Positions 28,937 through 39,629 of a stretch of 39,748 nucleotides of DNA are shown here, piece by piece. The DNA lies in assembly GCA_020831895.1 (NCBI GenBank), contig JAFIFS010000083.1, forward strand, positions 1 through 39,748. The letters run 5' to 3'. Every line of letters begins with the position of its first letter. Positions within the stretch are counted from its first letter, which is position 1. Source of the stretch: Chromatiales bacterium (GTDB lineage: Bacteria > Pseudomonadota > Gammaproteobacteria > Steroidobacterales > GCA-2729495). Under the pieces are notes generated by a model that ran no database searches, had not been told where the DNA came from, and saw only the letters and a program-made list of their open reading frames with translations. The position numbers and the translations under genes are program-made.

Positions 28937-30565
28937 GTGACTGAACCTACGCTGCGCATCGCCATCGCCCAGATGAACCTGCTGGTCGGCGACGTGGCCG
29001 GCAACGTCCGGCGCATGATCGAAGTCAGTGCGGGTCTCGCCGCAGAGGGCGATCTGGACCTGGTCGTGTTTCCCGAGCTCGCCCTGTCCGGCTATCCACC
29101 CGAGGACCTGCTGTTCCATGCGGGCTTTCGCAAGCAGGTCGAGGAGGCGCTGGCCGAGCTGCAGGCGGCCAGCGAAAAGGTCGCCATCCTTGCCGGTTAT
29201 CCGGAGTACAGCGGCCACTCGATTTTCAATGCCGCCGTGCTGTTTTCCGGCGGGCGCAGGCTGGCGGGCTACCGCAAGTGCGCGCTGCCGAACTACAGCG
29301 TGTTCGACGAGCAGCGTTATTTCACGCCAGGCAGCGGGCCTGTGGTGGTGCGGCTCAACGGTCTCGATGTCGGCATCGCGATCTGCGAGGACGTATGGGA
29401 GCCTGGCCCGGTGGTGGCTGCCGCGAGGGCCGGGGCCGGTGTCGTCGTCACGCTGAACGGCTCTCCGTTCGAGCTGGCCAAGCAGCAGCGGCGCGAGGCG
29501 CTGCTGGCGCAGCGCGCGCGAGAGACGGGCGTGCCGATCATCTATGCGAACCTGGTTGGCGGCCAGGACGAACTCGTGTTCGACGGTGGTTCCTGTGCCG
29601 TGGATGCCGGCGGAGAGTTGCTCGCACGTGCGCCGGCCTTTGCCGAGAGCGTGCTGCGCCTGAGCATCACCGGCAGCGGCCCTGAGGCGCGTGTCCTGCC
29701 CGGCGCGACCGCGCCGCTGCTGGACGAGGAAGCCAGCGTCTACCAGGCGCTGGTCACCGGTGTGCGCGACTACGTGCGCAAGAACGGCTTTCCCGGGGTA
29801 GTGCTCGGACTGTCTGGTGGCATCGACTCGGCCCTGACGCTGGCCATCGCAGTCGATGCGCTCGGCCGGGAGGCGGTGCAGGCCGTCATGATGCCTTACC
29901 GCTATACCTCGCAGATGAGCCTCGAGGATGCCCAGGCCCAGGCGGAATCGATGAACGTCGACTACCGCGTGATACCCATCGAGCCGCTGGTCGCAAGCGC
30001 CGAGTCCGCACTCGAGCCGTTGTTTGCGGGACTCCCGGCCGACACCACCGAGGAGAACCTGCAGTCGCGCAGCCGCGGCCTGCTGCTGATGGCGATTTCG
30101 AACAAGACGGGGCGCATGGTGCTGGCCACGGGCAACAAGAGCGAGATGGCGGTGGGCTACGCGACTCTCTACGGCGACATGGCTGGCGGCTTCGCGCCGA
30201 TAAAGGACTGCCCGAAGTCTCTGGTCTACCGGCTGGCCAGGTATCGCAACCGCCAGCGCCCGGTGATCCCGGAGCGCGTGATCGAGCGCCCGCCCAGTGC
30301 CGAACTCCGGCCTGACCAGCAGGACTCGGACTCCCTGCCGCCCTACGACGTCCTCGACCGGATACTTGATGCGTTGATACTCGAGGACCGCTCGGTCGAC
30401 GAGATCGCCGCGGCCGGGCTGGACGCCGGGGTGGTCGCGCGCGTGCTCGAGATGGTGCGCCGGGCGGAGTACAAGCGGCGCCAGGCGCCCCCCGGTGTCC
30501 GCATCAGCAGCCGTGCTTTCGGCCGCGACTGGCGCTACCCGATCACTTCAGGCTATCGGCACTAG
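28937..30565 (+). CDS. nadE: Glutamine-dependent NAD+ synthetase NadE
   Basis: NadE amidates nicotinic acid adenine dinucleotide to NAD+ with glutamine as nitrogen donor. The 542 residues are a two-domain form. The N-terminal nitrilase-type glutaminase has catalytic E47 (FPELALSGYPPEDL), K114 (YRKCALPNY) and C150 (AICEDVWEP). The C-terminal synthetase has PP-loop SGGIDS at 293-298, NKSEMAVGYATLYGDMAGGF and the late ELRPDQQDSDSLPPYDVLD segment. All catalytic residues are present, so glutamine rather than ammonia alone should serve. The start is GTG with AAGGCGG upstream; it fits the family N-terminus TLRIAIAQMN. The gene converges on bamD across a REP-like region. Confidence 0.96.
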   Translation: MTEPTLRIAIAQMNLLVGDVAGNVRRMIEVSAGLAAEGDLDLVVFPELALSGYPPEDLLFHAGFRKQVEEALAELQAASEKVAILAGYPEYSGHSIFNAAVLFSGGRRLAGYRKCALPNYSVFDEQRYFTPGSGPVVVRLNGLDVGIAICEDVWEPGPVVAAARAGAGVVVTLNGSPFELAKQQRREALLAQRARETGVPIIYANLVGGQDELVFDGGSCAVDAGGELLARAPAFAESVLRLSITGSGPEARVLPGATAPLLDEEASVYQALVTGVRDYVRKNGFPGVVLGLSGGIDSALTLAIAVDALGREAVQAVMMPYRYTSQMSLEDAQAQAESMNVDYRVIPIEPLVASAESALEPLFAGLPADTTEENLQSRSRGLLLMAISNKTGRMVLATGNKSEMAVGYATLYGDMAGGFAPIKDCPKSLVYRLARYRNRQRPVIPERVIERPPSAELRPDQQDSDSLPPYDVLDRILDALILEDRSVDEIAAAGLDAGVVARVLEMVRRAEYKRRQAPPGVRISSRAFGRDWRYPITSGYRH

Positions 30566-30601
30566 AGCTGAAGGCAGGGTGAGGGGGCAGGCCCTGGATT
30601 T

Positions 30602-30643
30602 CTGTGGGAGCGTATTCATTCGCGAATGAATTCGCTCCCACAG
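30602..30643. repeat. REP-like 42-bp near-perfect palindrome
   Basis: CTGTGGGAGCG (30602-30612) is the inverse of CGCTCCCACAG (30633-30643). The inner arms ATTCATTCG (30614-30622) and CGAATGAAT (30623-30631) continue the stem with no loop, leaving only a T-T mismatch. The GTGGGAGCG arm is typical of extragenic palindromes in Pseudomonas and other Gammaproteobacteria. It lies between convergent nadE and bamD, where such elements commonly act as transcript ends. Confidence 0.85.
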
Positions 30644-30710
30644 CAAAAAAGTCGCTCCGCCAGCAGTAAACGCGCTCCCGCAGCAACTTGAGCATCCCGC
30701 TCCTACCAGA
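30633..30710. repeat. Short tandem repeat of the REP arm (20-bp period)
   Basis: The unit CGCTCCnnCAGCA recurs at 30633, 30653 and 30673 with an exact 20-base period. A fourth, diverged copy at 30698 (CGCTCCTACCAGA) runs into the last codons of bamD. The spacer halves differ (AAAAAAGT, GTAAACG, ACTTGAG). The first unit is also the right arm of the palindrome. Confidence 0.7.
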
Positions 30711-31521
30711 ACCGGTACCAGGGCGGACTCTCGCGCTGCAGGATGTTGTCTGCAAGCTCGGGATAGCTCTCTCTGAGCACGCGACGCGTATCCTCCGCCA
30801 GGTCGGCCATGCCGACCCGCCTGTAGGCTTCAACCATTATACCAAGCGATTCGGCAGTGGCAGGTGCTCCGGGAAACGTCTCGACCGCGAACTTGGCGCG
30901 GTTCAGGGCGGCAAGATAGGCCCCGCGTTCCAGGTAGAAGCGTGCGACGTGGTTTTCGTGCTCGGCGAGGAAATTGCGCAGGAAGATCATGCGCTGGCGC
31001 GCGTCCGGCGCATAGGCGCTGTTCGGGAAGCGGTTGAGCAGCTGGCTGAACGCCGAGAGCGACTCCTCGGCATAGAGCGGCGGGCGCCTGGTGAGGTCTA
31101 TGTTGAACCAGCGGTGGAACCAGCTGCGTTCCCCACGGAAGTTGGCGCGGCCGCGCATGTAGAGCGCGTAGTCCACGCGCGGATGGGTGGGATTCTCGCG
31201 CTCGAACTGGATCGCCGCGTCGATGGCCGATTCCCGGTCGCCGTTCCTGTAGAACGCGTAAATCAGGTCCAGCTGGGCCTGGCGGGCCTGGTTGCTGAAA
31301 GGGTAGCGGGCGATCAGCGCCTCGTAGAACGTGATCGCGTTGCGGAAGTTGTTTGTGGCCATCGCGCGCTGGGCGCGCTCGTAGAGCACATCGGGTACCG
31401 ACTGCAGGTCGCGGTCGCTACGGTTCGCGCAGCCGCCGGTCGTCACCACGATGCAGAGCAGGGCGGCCAGCGTGAGCAGTGCCCCCCGGGGCCTTGAGAA
31501 TGCGTGTGCGTGGGTTTCCAT
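30703..31521 (-). CDS. bamD: Outer-membrane assembly lipoprotein BamD
   Basis: BamD is the essential lipoprotein of the BAM complex that inserts beta-barrel proteins into the outer membrane. The 272 residues have a signal peptide (LLTLAALLCIVVTTGGC) with the lipidated Cys in TTGGC, which has an unusual Thr at -3, and Ala at +2, compatible with outer-membrane sorting. Five TPR-like repeats follow, with YERAQRAMATNNFRNAITFY, YPFSNQARQAQLDLIYAFYR and the diagnostic HPRVDYALYMRGRANF. ATG 31521 fits the signal peptide; a much longer upstream frame does not. A TATACT lies only seven bases before the ATG. It is divergent from rluD, as in E. coli. Confidence 0.95.
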   Translation of the reverse strand: METHAHAFSRPRGALLTLAALLCIVVTTGGCANRSDRDLQSVPDVLYERAQRAMATNNFRNAITFYEALIARYPFSNQARQAQLDLIYAFYRNGDRESAIDAAIQFERENPTHPRVDYALYMRGRANFRGERSWFHRWFNIDLTRRPPLYAEESLSAFSQLLNRFPNSAYAPDARQRMIFLRNFLAEHENHVARFYLERGAYLAALNRAKFAVETFPGAPATAESLGIMVEAYRRVGMADLAEDTRRVLRESYPELADNILQRESPPWYRFW

Positions 31522-31528
31522 CCCGCCA

Positions 31529-31534
31529 AGTATA
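31529..31534 (-). promoter_or_regulatory. Candidate -10 element of bamD
   Basis: TATACT on the minus strand ends seven bases before the bamD ATG. Transcription from it would start at or one base before the A of ATG, giving a leaderless message. No convincing -35 is visible, and no spaced Shine-Dalgarno precedes the ATG. Confidence 0.4.
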
Positions 31535-31608
31535 GCGGCTCCCCGGGGCCGGGCGCCGACGGCGCGACGTTGCGCTGCCACGGGGCGCTGTCGTGCGATG
31601 ATAGCGGA

Positions 31609-32601
31609 ATGGAACCGGCCGGCGCCCGACACGAACTCAGCATCACCGAGGCGCAGCACGGGCGCCGCCTGGACCAGGCGCTGGCCGAGCTGCTGCCTGA
31701 CTATTCGCGCAGCCGGATCAAGCAGTGGATCCTGGCAGGCGACGTGCTGCTGGACGGCAGTCCCGGCGAGCCACGGACGCGGGTCAGTGCCGGCCAGGCC
31801 GTGCGGGTGGCAGCAAGCTTCGCCACCGACGAGGTCCCGGCTGCCCAGTCCATGACGCTGCCGATCGTCCACGAGGACGAACACCTGATCGTGATCGACA
31901 AGCCGGCCGGGCTCGTCGTGCACCCCGGAGCGGGTAACCGCGACGGTACCCTGGTGAATGGACTACTGGCGCTGGCACCTGAGCTGGCGGCCTTGCCGCG
32001 CGGCGGCCTGCTGCATCGGCTGGACAAGGACACCACTGGTCTGCTGCTGATCGCGCGCAGCATCCCGGCTCATACCCGCCTGGTGCAAGCGCTGGCCGCG
32101 CGCGATATCCGGCGTGAATACCGCGCGATTGTCTGCGGCCGGCTTACGGCTGGCGGCCACGTCGACGCGCCAGTCGGTCGGCACCCGGTGCATCGCACCC
32201 GAATGGCCGTGGTCGGTCGCGGCCGGCCGGCCGTCACCCACTACCGGGTGCTGGCGCGTTTCCCGGCGCACAGCTATCTGGCCCTGCGCCTCGAGACTGG
32301 CCGCACACACCAGATCAGGGTGCATATGGCCCATGTCCATCACCCGCTGGTGGGCGACCCGGCCTATGGCGGGCGGCTGCTGATCCCCGCTGGCGCCAGC
32401 CCCGACCTCACGGCGGCGCTGCGCACGCTGCGGCGCCAGGCGCTGCATGCCAGCGACCTCGCTTTCACTCATCCGGTCACCGGGCAGCGGCTTGAGCTGC
32501 ACTCGGCCTTGCCCGGCGACCTGCGCCAGCTGCTGCGCGGGCTGGCCGGGCAGGAGGACATCAGCGACCTCGAGCAGGCGCGGTGGCCGGAGTCGGCCTG
32601 A
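31609..32601 (+). CDS. rluD: 23S rRNA pseudouridine synthase RluD
   Basis: RluD makes pseudouridines 1911, 1915 and 1917 in helix 69 of 23S rRNA. The 330 residues have an N-terminal S4 RNA-binding domain (RRLDQALAELLPDYSRSRIK to about residue 70), then the catalytic domain with EDEHLIVIDKPAGLVVHPG, catalytic D139 in LLHRLDKDTTGLLLIAR, and the late RLETGRTHQIRVHMAH motif. I start at ATG 31609, just before the S4 domain; the open frame extends upstream without similarity and overlaps bamD. No Shine-Dalgarno is evident and the leader may be very short. It is followed by overlapping pgeF. The order bamD/rluD-pgeF-clpB matches E. coli. Confidence 0.94.
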   Translation: MEPAGARHELSITEAQHGRRLDQALAELLPDYSRSRIKQWILAGDVLLDGSPGEPRTRVSAGQAVRVAASFATDEVPAAQSMTLPIVHEDEHLIVIDKPAGLVVHPGAGNRDGTLVNGLLALAPELAALPRGGLLHRLDKDTTGLLLIARSIPAHTRLVQALAARDIRREYRAIVCGRLTAGGHVDAPVGRHPVHRTRMAVVGRGRPAVTHYRVLARFPAHSYLALRLETGRTHQIRVHMAHVHHPLVGDPAYGGRLLIPAGASPDLTAALRTLRRQALHASDLAFTHPVTGQRLELHSALPGDLRQLLRGLAGQEDISDLEQARWPESA

Positions 32602-33332
32602 AGCTGCTGCGGCCCGACTGGCCGGTGCCGGCGGGCATCGGCGCAGCCGCGACCACCCGCTGCGGAGGGGCCAGTGCCGGACCCTGGGCCGGGCTCAACC
32701 TTGCCACCCACGTCGGTGATGAACTCTCGGCGGTCCTTGCCAACCGCAGCCGGATCACGCGGGCGCTGGGGCTGCCCAGGGCGCCGCGCTGGCTCGACCA
32801 GGTGCACGGCACCCGGGTCGTCGTGGCGGAGTCCGCCCAGCCTGACCTGCGCGCGGATGCGGTGGTTTCGAGCACGCCAGGCCATCCCTGTGCGGTACTG
32901 ACGGCAGACTGCCTGCCGGTGCTCTTCGCCGCGGCTGATGGCCGCCATGTCGGCGCGGCCCACGCAGGCTGGCGCGGACTCGTTGGCGGGGTGCTGGAGG
33001 CTACCGCAGGGGCGCTGCGCGCGGCCGGGGCGGGTGAGCTGATCGCCTGGCTGGGTCCGGCCATCAGCGCGGGCGCCTACGAGGTCGACGCCCGGGTCCG
33101 GGACGCGTTCCTGGACCGCGATCCCGCGGCTGAGGCTGCCTTCCTGCCGGTCCGGCCTGGCCACTGGCAACTGGACCTCGAGGCTGCCGCGCGCCAGCGC
33201 CTTGACCGGCTGGGCGTGCGCCGGGTGCACGGCGGGGGCCTGTGTACTTTCGGCCTGCCGAAGCAGTTCTACTCGTTCAGGCGCGACGGGCGCTGTGGCC
33301 GCCAGGCGACGCTGGTATGGATCAAACCATGA
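32583..33332 (+). CDS. pgeF: Peptidoglycan editing factor PgeF (YfiH, Cu/Zn laccase-domain)
   Basis: PgeF/YfiH belongs to the multicopper-polyphenol-oxidase-like (laccase domain) family. It has been linked to removal of misincorporated serine-containing muropeptide precursors; other members show purine nucleoside phosphorylase activity. The 249 residues have the metal-binding His/Cys set in LDQVHGTRVV, AVLTADCLPVLFAA and VGAAHAGWRGLVGG, plus the ATTRCGGASAGPWAGLNL N-terminus. The start is GTG at 32583, overlapping the end of rluD by 19 bases. That is the best frame-consistent start because the domain begins right after it. Transcription is probably shared with rluD. Confidence 0.92.
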   Translation: MAGVGLKLLRPDWPVPAGIGAAATTRCGGASAGPWAGLNLATHVGDELSAVLANRSRITRALGLPRAPRWLDQVHGTRVVVAESAQPDLRADAVVSSTPGHPCAVLTADCLPVLFAAADGRHVGAAHAGWRGLVGGVLEATAGALRAAGAGELIAWLGPAISAGAYEVDARVRDAFLDRDPAAEAAFLPVRPGHWQLDLEAAARQRLDRLGVRRVHGGGLCTFGLPKQFYSFRRDGRCGRQATLVWIKP

Positions 33333-33339
33333 TCCCGCA

Positions 33340-33368
33340 GTTGATTTTGCCGGCCGTGGTCCCCATGT
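33340..33368 (+). promoter_or_regulatory. Sigma-32 heat-shock promoter of clpB
   Basis: GTTGATT (33340-33346) and CCCCATGT (33361-33368) are separated by 14 bases, matching the RpoH consensus CTTGAAA-N11-16-CCCCATnT with an exact -10. It begins eight bases after the pgeF stop and would give a leader of about 28 bases to clpB. ClpB is a classical RpoH target. Confidence 0.82.
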
Positions 33369-33402
33369 TGGCTGCAGGTAGCCTATCTCATGGAGTACCG
33401 CG

Positions 33403-36003
<2,601 letters not shown>

Positions 36004-36038
36004 GGCTGGCCGGAAGGTACTGGACAGGGAGCCTTGAG

Positions 36039-36482
36039 ATGCCGATCTATGAGTATGGCTGCCGCGAGTGCGGCCACGTCTTCGATGTGCTGCAAAAAAT
36101 AAGCGACGCACCGCCGGCGGACTGCCCCGCCTGCGGCGCTGCGGCGCCACGGCGCCTGGTTTCCGCACCCTCATTCCGCCTGAAGGGCAGCGGCTGGTAC
36201 GAGACTGACTTCAAGAAGGAAGGCAAGCGCTGGCTGGCCGACCCCGACACCCAGTCCTCCCTGGGTTCCGGCAATGCCACGGAGGGCCAGGACGGGAAGG
36301 CCAGCAGGCCGAAAGCAGGCGATTCGCAGGAGGGTGCCGGGCACAAGCATGAGCCCAAGCCCAAGCCCGCGCAGGATCACGGGCATGCCCACAAGCATGA
36401 CCATGGCAGCCACAGCCACAAGCACGAGCACAAGCACGGCCACGGCCACAAGCACGGCCCCGGCCACAAGCACGAGCACTAG
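36039..36482 (+). CDS. FmdB-type zinc-ribbon protein with histidine-rich tail
   Basis: This is a small putative regulatory or metal-binding protein. Residues 1-42 form the FmdB/CxxC_CxxC zinc ribbon: MPIYEYGCRECGHVFDVLQK, then CPACGAAAPRRLVSAPSF. Residues 43-75 carry the SGWYETDFKK stretch usual in gammaproteobacterial members. Typical proteins are about 70-110 residues. This one is 147, with an added tail in which the last ~47 residues hold 18 histidines in HK, HG and HE repeats. The tail DNA is itself hexamer-repetitive. Such tails can bind Ni, Zn or Co; that is an inference here. It precedes a DUF502 gene and aspS, a common cluster, with a nine-base gap to DUF502. The molecular role of the family is unsettled. 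Confidence 0.87.
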   Translation: MPIYEYGCRECGHVFDVLQKISDAPPADCPACGAAAPRRLVSAPSFRLKGSGWYETDFKKEGKRWLADPDTQSSLGSGNATEGQDGKASRPKAGDSQEGAGHKHEPKPKPAQDHGHAHKHDHGSHSHKHEHKHGHGHKHGPGHKHEH

Positions 36483-36491
36483 GGCTCCGGG

Positions 36492-37157
36492 ATGTCCCGG
36501 CATCACTTTTTCCGTCGCCTGAGAACCTGGCTGATCGCCGGTCTGGTGGTCTGGCTGCCGCTGGCGATCACGTACTTCGTGCTCGACCTGGCGGTGGGCT
36601 TGATGGACCGGACCCTGGTGCTGATTCCGCCCGCTTACCGGCCTGAGAACCTGCTGGGCTTCAGGATCCCGGGTCTCGGTATCCTGCTGACCTTCGCCGT
36701 CCTGCTGGTGACGGGCGTGCTTGCCGCCAACCTGGTTGGCCGGCGCCTCGTCCAGCTGGGCGAGTCGATCCTCAAGCGGATCCCCTTCGTCCGCTCTGTT
36801 TACACCGCGGCAAAGAACTTCGCCGAGGTGCTTCTCGGTGACACAGGCCAGTCGTTCAAGAAGGTGCTGCTGATCGAGTATCCGCGCAAGGGGCTCTACG
36901 TGCTGGCCTTCCAGACTTCCAGCCACCTCGAGGAGATCCAGTACCGGACCGACGCTGATGTCGTCTGCGTATTCGTGCCGACGACGCCGAATCCGACCTC
37001 CGGCTTTATCGTGATGGTGCCCAGGGACGAGCTGATCGAGCTCGACATGTCCGTTGACGAGGCGCTGAAGATGATTGTCTCCCTCGGGATCGTTGTCCCC
37101 TCCTGGCAACGCCTCGACGATGTGCCCGCGCTTGCCAAGGTCCGTCCCCCGGCTTAG
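36492..37157 (+). CDS. DUF502 family inner-membrane protein
   Basis: The 221 residues have two N-terminal transmembrane helices (about 12-36 and 60-82) and a soluble C-terminal domain. Family marks are LIAGLVVWLPLAITYFVLD, LVGRRLVQLGESILKRIPFV, RSVYTAAKNFAEVLL, and the terminal TTPNPTSGFIVMVPRDELIE. DUF502 proteins have no settled function in bacteria. Plant homologues (LCV/COV) affect vascular patterning and membrane trafficking, which says little here. The gene starts nine bases after the fmdB-like stop and is followed by aspS after 34 bases, the usual gammaproteobacterial order. Confidence 0.9.
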   Translation: MSRHHFFRRLRTWLIAGLVVWLPLAITYFVLDLAVGLMDRTLVLIPPAYRPENLLGFRIPGLGILLTFAVLLVTGVLAANLVGRRLVQLGESILKRIPFVRSVYTAAKNFAEVLLGDTGQSFKKVLLIEYPRKGLYVLAFQTSSHLEEIQYRTDADVVCVFVPTTPNPTSGFIVMVPRDELIELDMSVDEALKMIVSLGIVVPSWQRLDDVPALAKVRPPA

Positions 37158-37191
37158 CATCCGGCTCCCCTGACAGGAGCCGGGAAAGCCC

Positions 37192-38967
37192 ATGCGTAGC
37201 CATTACTGCGGACAGCTGAATGCCGCCAGCATAGGCCAGCAGGTCCGCGTGGCCGGCTGGGTCCACCGACGCCGTGACCATGGCGGCGTTATCTTCATCG
37301 ATCTGCGTGACCGCGAGGGGCTGCTGCAGGTCGTGTTCGATCCGGACCGGCCGGACATTTTCCGGATGGCAGAGCGGCTGCGCGGGGAATTCGTCGTCAG
37401 CGTGGGCGGCAGCCTGCGCCGGCGTCCCGAGGGGACGGTGAACCCGCGCCTGCCCTCAGGCGAGGTCGAGCTGCTCGCTGACGATCTTACCGTGCTCAAC
37501 GCTTCGGAGACGCCGCCGTTCCATCACGACGAGGCGGTCAACGAGGAGCTGAGGCTGCGTTACCGGTACCTCGACCTCCGCCGCGAGGAGATGACGGCGC
37601 GGCTCAGGTTGCGCCATCGCGTCACGCGGGCCATGCGCGGGTTCCTCGACGAGGCCGGATTCATCGACATCGAGACCCCGATGCTGACGCGCACGACGCC
37701 GGAAGGTGCGCGCGACTACATCGTGCCCAGCCGGACGCATCCCGGGCAGTTTTTCGCGCTTCCCCAGTCCCCGCAGATCTTCAAGCAGCTGCTGATGATG
37801 TCCGGCTTCGACCGCTACTACCAGATCGCCCGCTGTTTCCGAGACGAGGACCTGCGTGCGGACCGGCAGCCCGAGTTCACCCAGCTCGACATCGAGACCT
37901 CGTTCATGGACCAGGGAGAGATCATGGCGCTGATGGAGCGCCTGGTGCGGACGCTCTTCCGCGAGGTGCTGGGCGAGACGCTGCCGGACCCGTTTCCGGT
38001 CATGACTTATGGCGATGCCGTCTCACGCTTCGGCATCGATCGCCCCGACCTGCGCATACCGCTGGAACTCGTCGAGGTGGCTGACCTGATGGCGGGCGTC
38101 GAGTTCAAGGTTTTCGCCGGTCCCGCGGCGGACCCGGCCGGCCGGGTGGCTGCACTGCGTGTCCCCGGAGGTGCGCGGCTGAGCCGCAAGGAGATCGACG
38201 ACTACACGGCGCTTGTGGGTCAGCATGGCGCGAAGGGCCTGGCCTACATCAAGGTCAACGACCGGGCCCAGGGTGCGGCCGGGCTGCAGTCGCCGATACT
38301 CAAGTTCCTGCCGCCGCAGACGGTCGAGGACCTGCTCTCGCGCCTGGCGCTAGAGGATGGTGACCTGGTGTTCTTCGGCGCCGATCGTGCCACGATCGTG
38401 AACGAGTCGCTCGGGGCCCTGCGCGTGCGCCTCGGTCATGACCTGGGCCTGCTCAGGACAGGCTGGCACCCGCTCTGGGTGGTCGATTTCCCGATGTTCG
38501 AGTGGGACCCGAAGGAGAAGCGCTGGGCCGCGCTGCACCACCCGTTCACCGCGCCGGTGACGACCGATCCGGATGCTCTGGAGTCCGACCCTGGAACCGC
38601 GTTGTCCCGCGCCTACGACATGGTGCTGAACGGCACCGAGATCGGTGGTGGTTCCCTGCGTATCCATGATGCGGCCATGCAGGCTGCTGTGTTCCGGATT
38701 CTTGGTATCGGACCGGAGGAGGCACAGAGCAAGTTCGGCTTCCTGCTCAGGGCTCTGGCTTACGGGGCGCCTCCGCATGGCGGAATCGCCTTCGGGCTGG
38801 ACCGCCTCGTGATGCTGATGGCCGGTGCCCACAGCATACGAGACGTGATCGCGTTCCCGAAGACGCAGACGGCCAGCTGCCCGCTGACCGAAGCGCCCGG
38901 TCCGGTCTCCGAACTGCAGCTGCGCGAGACGGGCATCCGCCTGAGGGAGCCTGCGCGCCCGCGCTGA
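37192..38967 (+). CDS. aspS: Aspartyl-tRNA synthetase AspS, probably non-discriminating
   Basis: AspS is a class IIb synthetase charging tRNA-Asp. The 591 residues have an OB-fold anticodon-binding domain (1-100), class II motif 1 near [17 protein letters not shown], motif 2 [20 protein letters not shown], the bacterial GAD insertion (about 290-420) and motif 3 [15 protein letters not shown]. In the anticodon domain residue 30 is His (RRRDHGG) and residue 81 is Gly (RPEGTVNP). These are the residues of the Pseudomonas aeruginosa enzyme that also charges tRNA-Asn, where E. coli has Leu at position 30. I infer a non-discriminating AspRS feeding a GatCAB amidotransferase. It starts at ATG 37192 with CAGGAG and GGGAAAG upstream. 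Confidence 0.96.
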   Translation: MRSHYCGQLNAASIGQQVRVAGWVHRRRDHGGVIFIDLRDREGLLQVVFDPDRPDIFRMAERLRGEFVVSVGGSLRRRPEGTVNPRLPSGEVELLADDLTVLNASETPPFHHDEAVNEELRLRYRYLDLRREEMTARLRLRHRVTRAMRGFLDEAGFIDIETPMLTRTTPEGARDYIVPSRTHPGQFFALPQSPQIFKQLLMMSGFDRYYQIARCFRDEDLRADRQPEFTQLDIETSFMDQGEIMALMERLVRTLFREVLGETLPDPFPVMTYGDAVSRFGIDRPDLRIPLELVEVADLMAGVEFKVFAGPAADPAGRVAALRVPGGARLSRKEIDDYTALVGQHGAKGLAYIKVNDRAQGAAGLQSPILKFLPPQTVEDLLSRLALEDGDLVFFGADRATIVNESLGALRVRLGHDLGLLRTGWHPLWVVDFPMFEWDPKEKRWAALHHPFTAPVTTDPDALESDPGTALSRAYDMVLNGTEIGGGSLRIHDAAMQAAVFRILGIGPEEAQSKFGFLLRALAYGAPPHGGIAFGLDRLVMLMAGAHSIRDVIAFPKTQTASCPLTEAPGPVSELQLRETGIRLREPARPR

Positions 38968-38972
38968 CAAGC

Positions 38973-39629
38973 ATGTTGGTGCGGCAGGAATCACCCGATC
39001 CGCTGGAGGCCGTCGTGCTGATCCACGGTCTCTGGATGACGGGTGTCGAGAGCGGGCTGCTGCGCTTCCGGCTGATGAACGATCATGGCTACGGCGTCAG
39101 CGTGTTCCAGTACGAGACCACCGCTGCCACGCTCTCCGAGAACAGCGAGCAGCTCGAGGCCTTCATCGAGACCATTCCGGCCAGGGTGATCCACCTGGTC
39201 GGACACAGCCTCGGCGGTGTGCTGGCCGTGTATACGGTCATGCGCGGGGTGCCAGCCCGGCCGGGCCGTGTCGTGTGCCTGGGCTCTCCGCTGCGCGGGA
39301 GCGCGATTGCCGACGGCTTTGCGCGGGGGGAGATCGGTGCGCGGCTGCTTGGTGAGGCCCGGGATGTGCTGGTCGACGCGCGCCTCGAGGAGTACACGGG
39401 CAGTCGCCAGATCGGCGTGATTGCGGGCTCCATGGGTATCGGGCTCGGGCAGTTCGTCGACGACCTGCCCGAGCCTCACGATGGCACGGTCTCGGTCGAG
39501 GAGACGATGCTGCCGGGAATCACTGACCACCTGGTGCTGCCGGTGAGCCACACGGGGCTGCTGATTTCGGATGCGGTAGCTACGCAGACGGCCTATTTTC
39601 TGCGGCACGGGCGGTTTCGGCGGGCCTGA
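38973..39629 (+). CDS. Alpha/beta hydrolase (lipase/esterase-like)
   Basis: The 218 residues have an alpha/beta-hydrolase fold. The oxyanion segment is VVLIHGLWMTG, the nucleophile elbow is GHSLGG with S79, the acid is probably the Asp in PEPHDGTVSVEET, and the base is probably the His in LPVSHTGLLISD, so the triad looks complete. There is no signal peptide or membrane helix, so it is likely cytoplasmic. The fold resembles PGAP1/triacylglycerol-lipase-like hydrolases; substrate is unknown. It starts five bases after the aspS stop, implying co-transcription, although the usual neighbours in this position in many relatives are yebC/ruvC. No strong ribosome-binding site is visible. Confidence 0.85.
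   Translation: MLVRQESPDPLEAVVLIHGLWMTGVESGLLRFRLMNDHGYGVSVFQYETTAATLSENSEQLEAFIETIPARVIHLVGHSLGGVLAVYTVMRGVPARPGRVVCLGSPLRGSAIADGFARGEIGARLLGEARDVLVDARLEEYTGSRQIGVIAGSMGIGLGQFVDDLPEPHDGTVSVEETMLPGITDHLVLPVSHTGLLISDAVATQTAYFLRHGRFRRA

Noticed and set aside
30602..30650. The REP-like palindrome read as a standard Rho-independent terminator for nadE
   Set aside because: On the plus strand it is followed by As rather than Ts, and on the minus strand by AAATCC, so it lacks the U-tract for either convergent gene.
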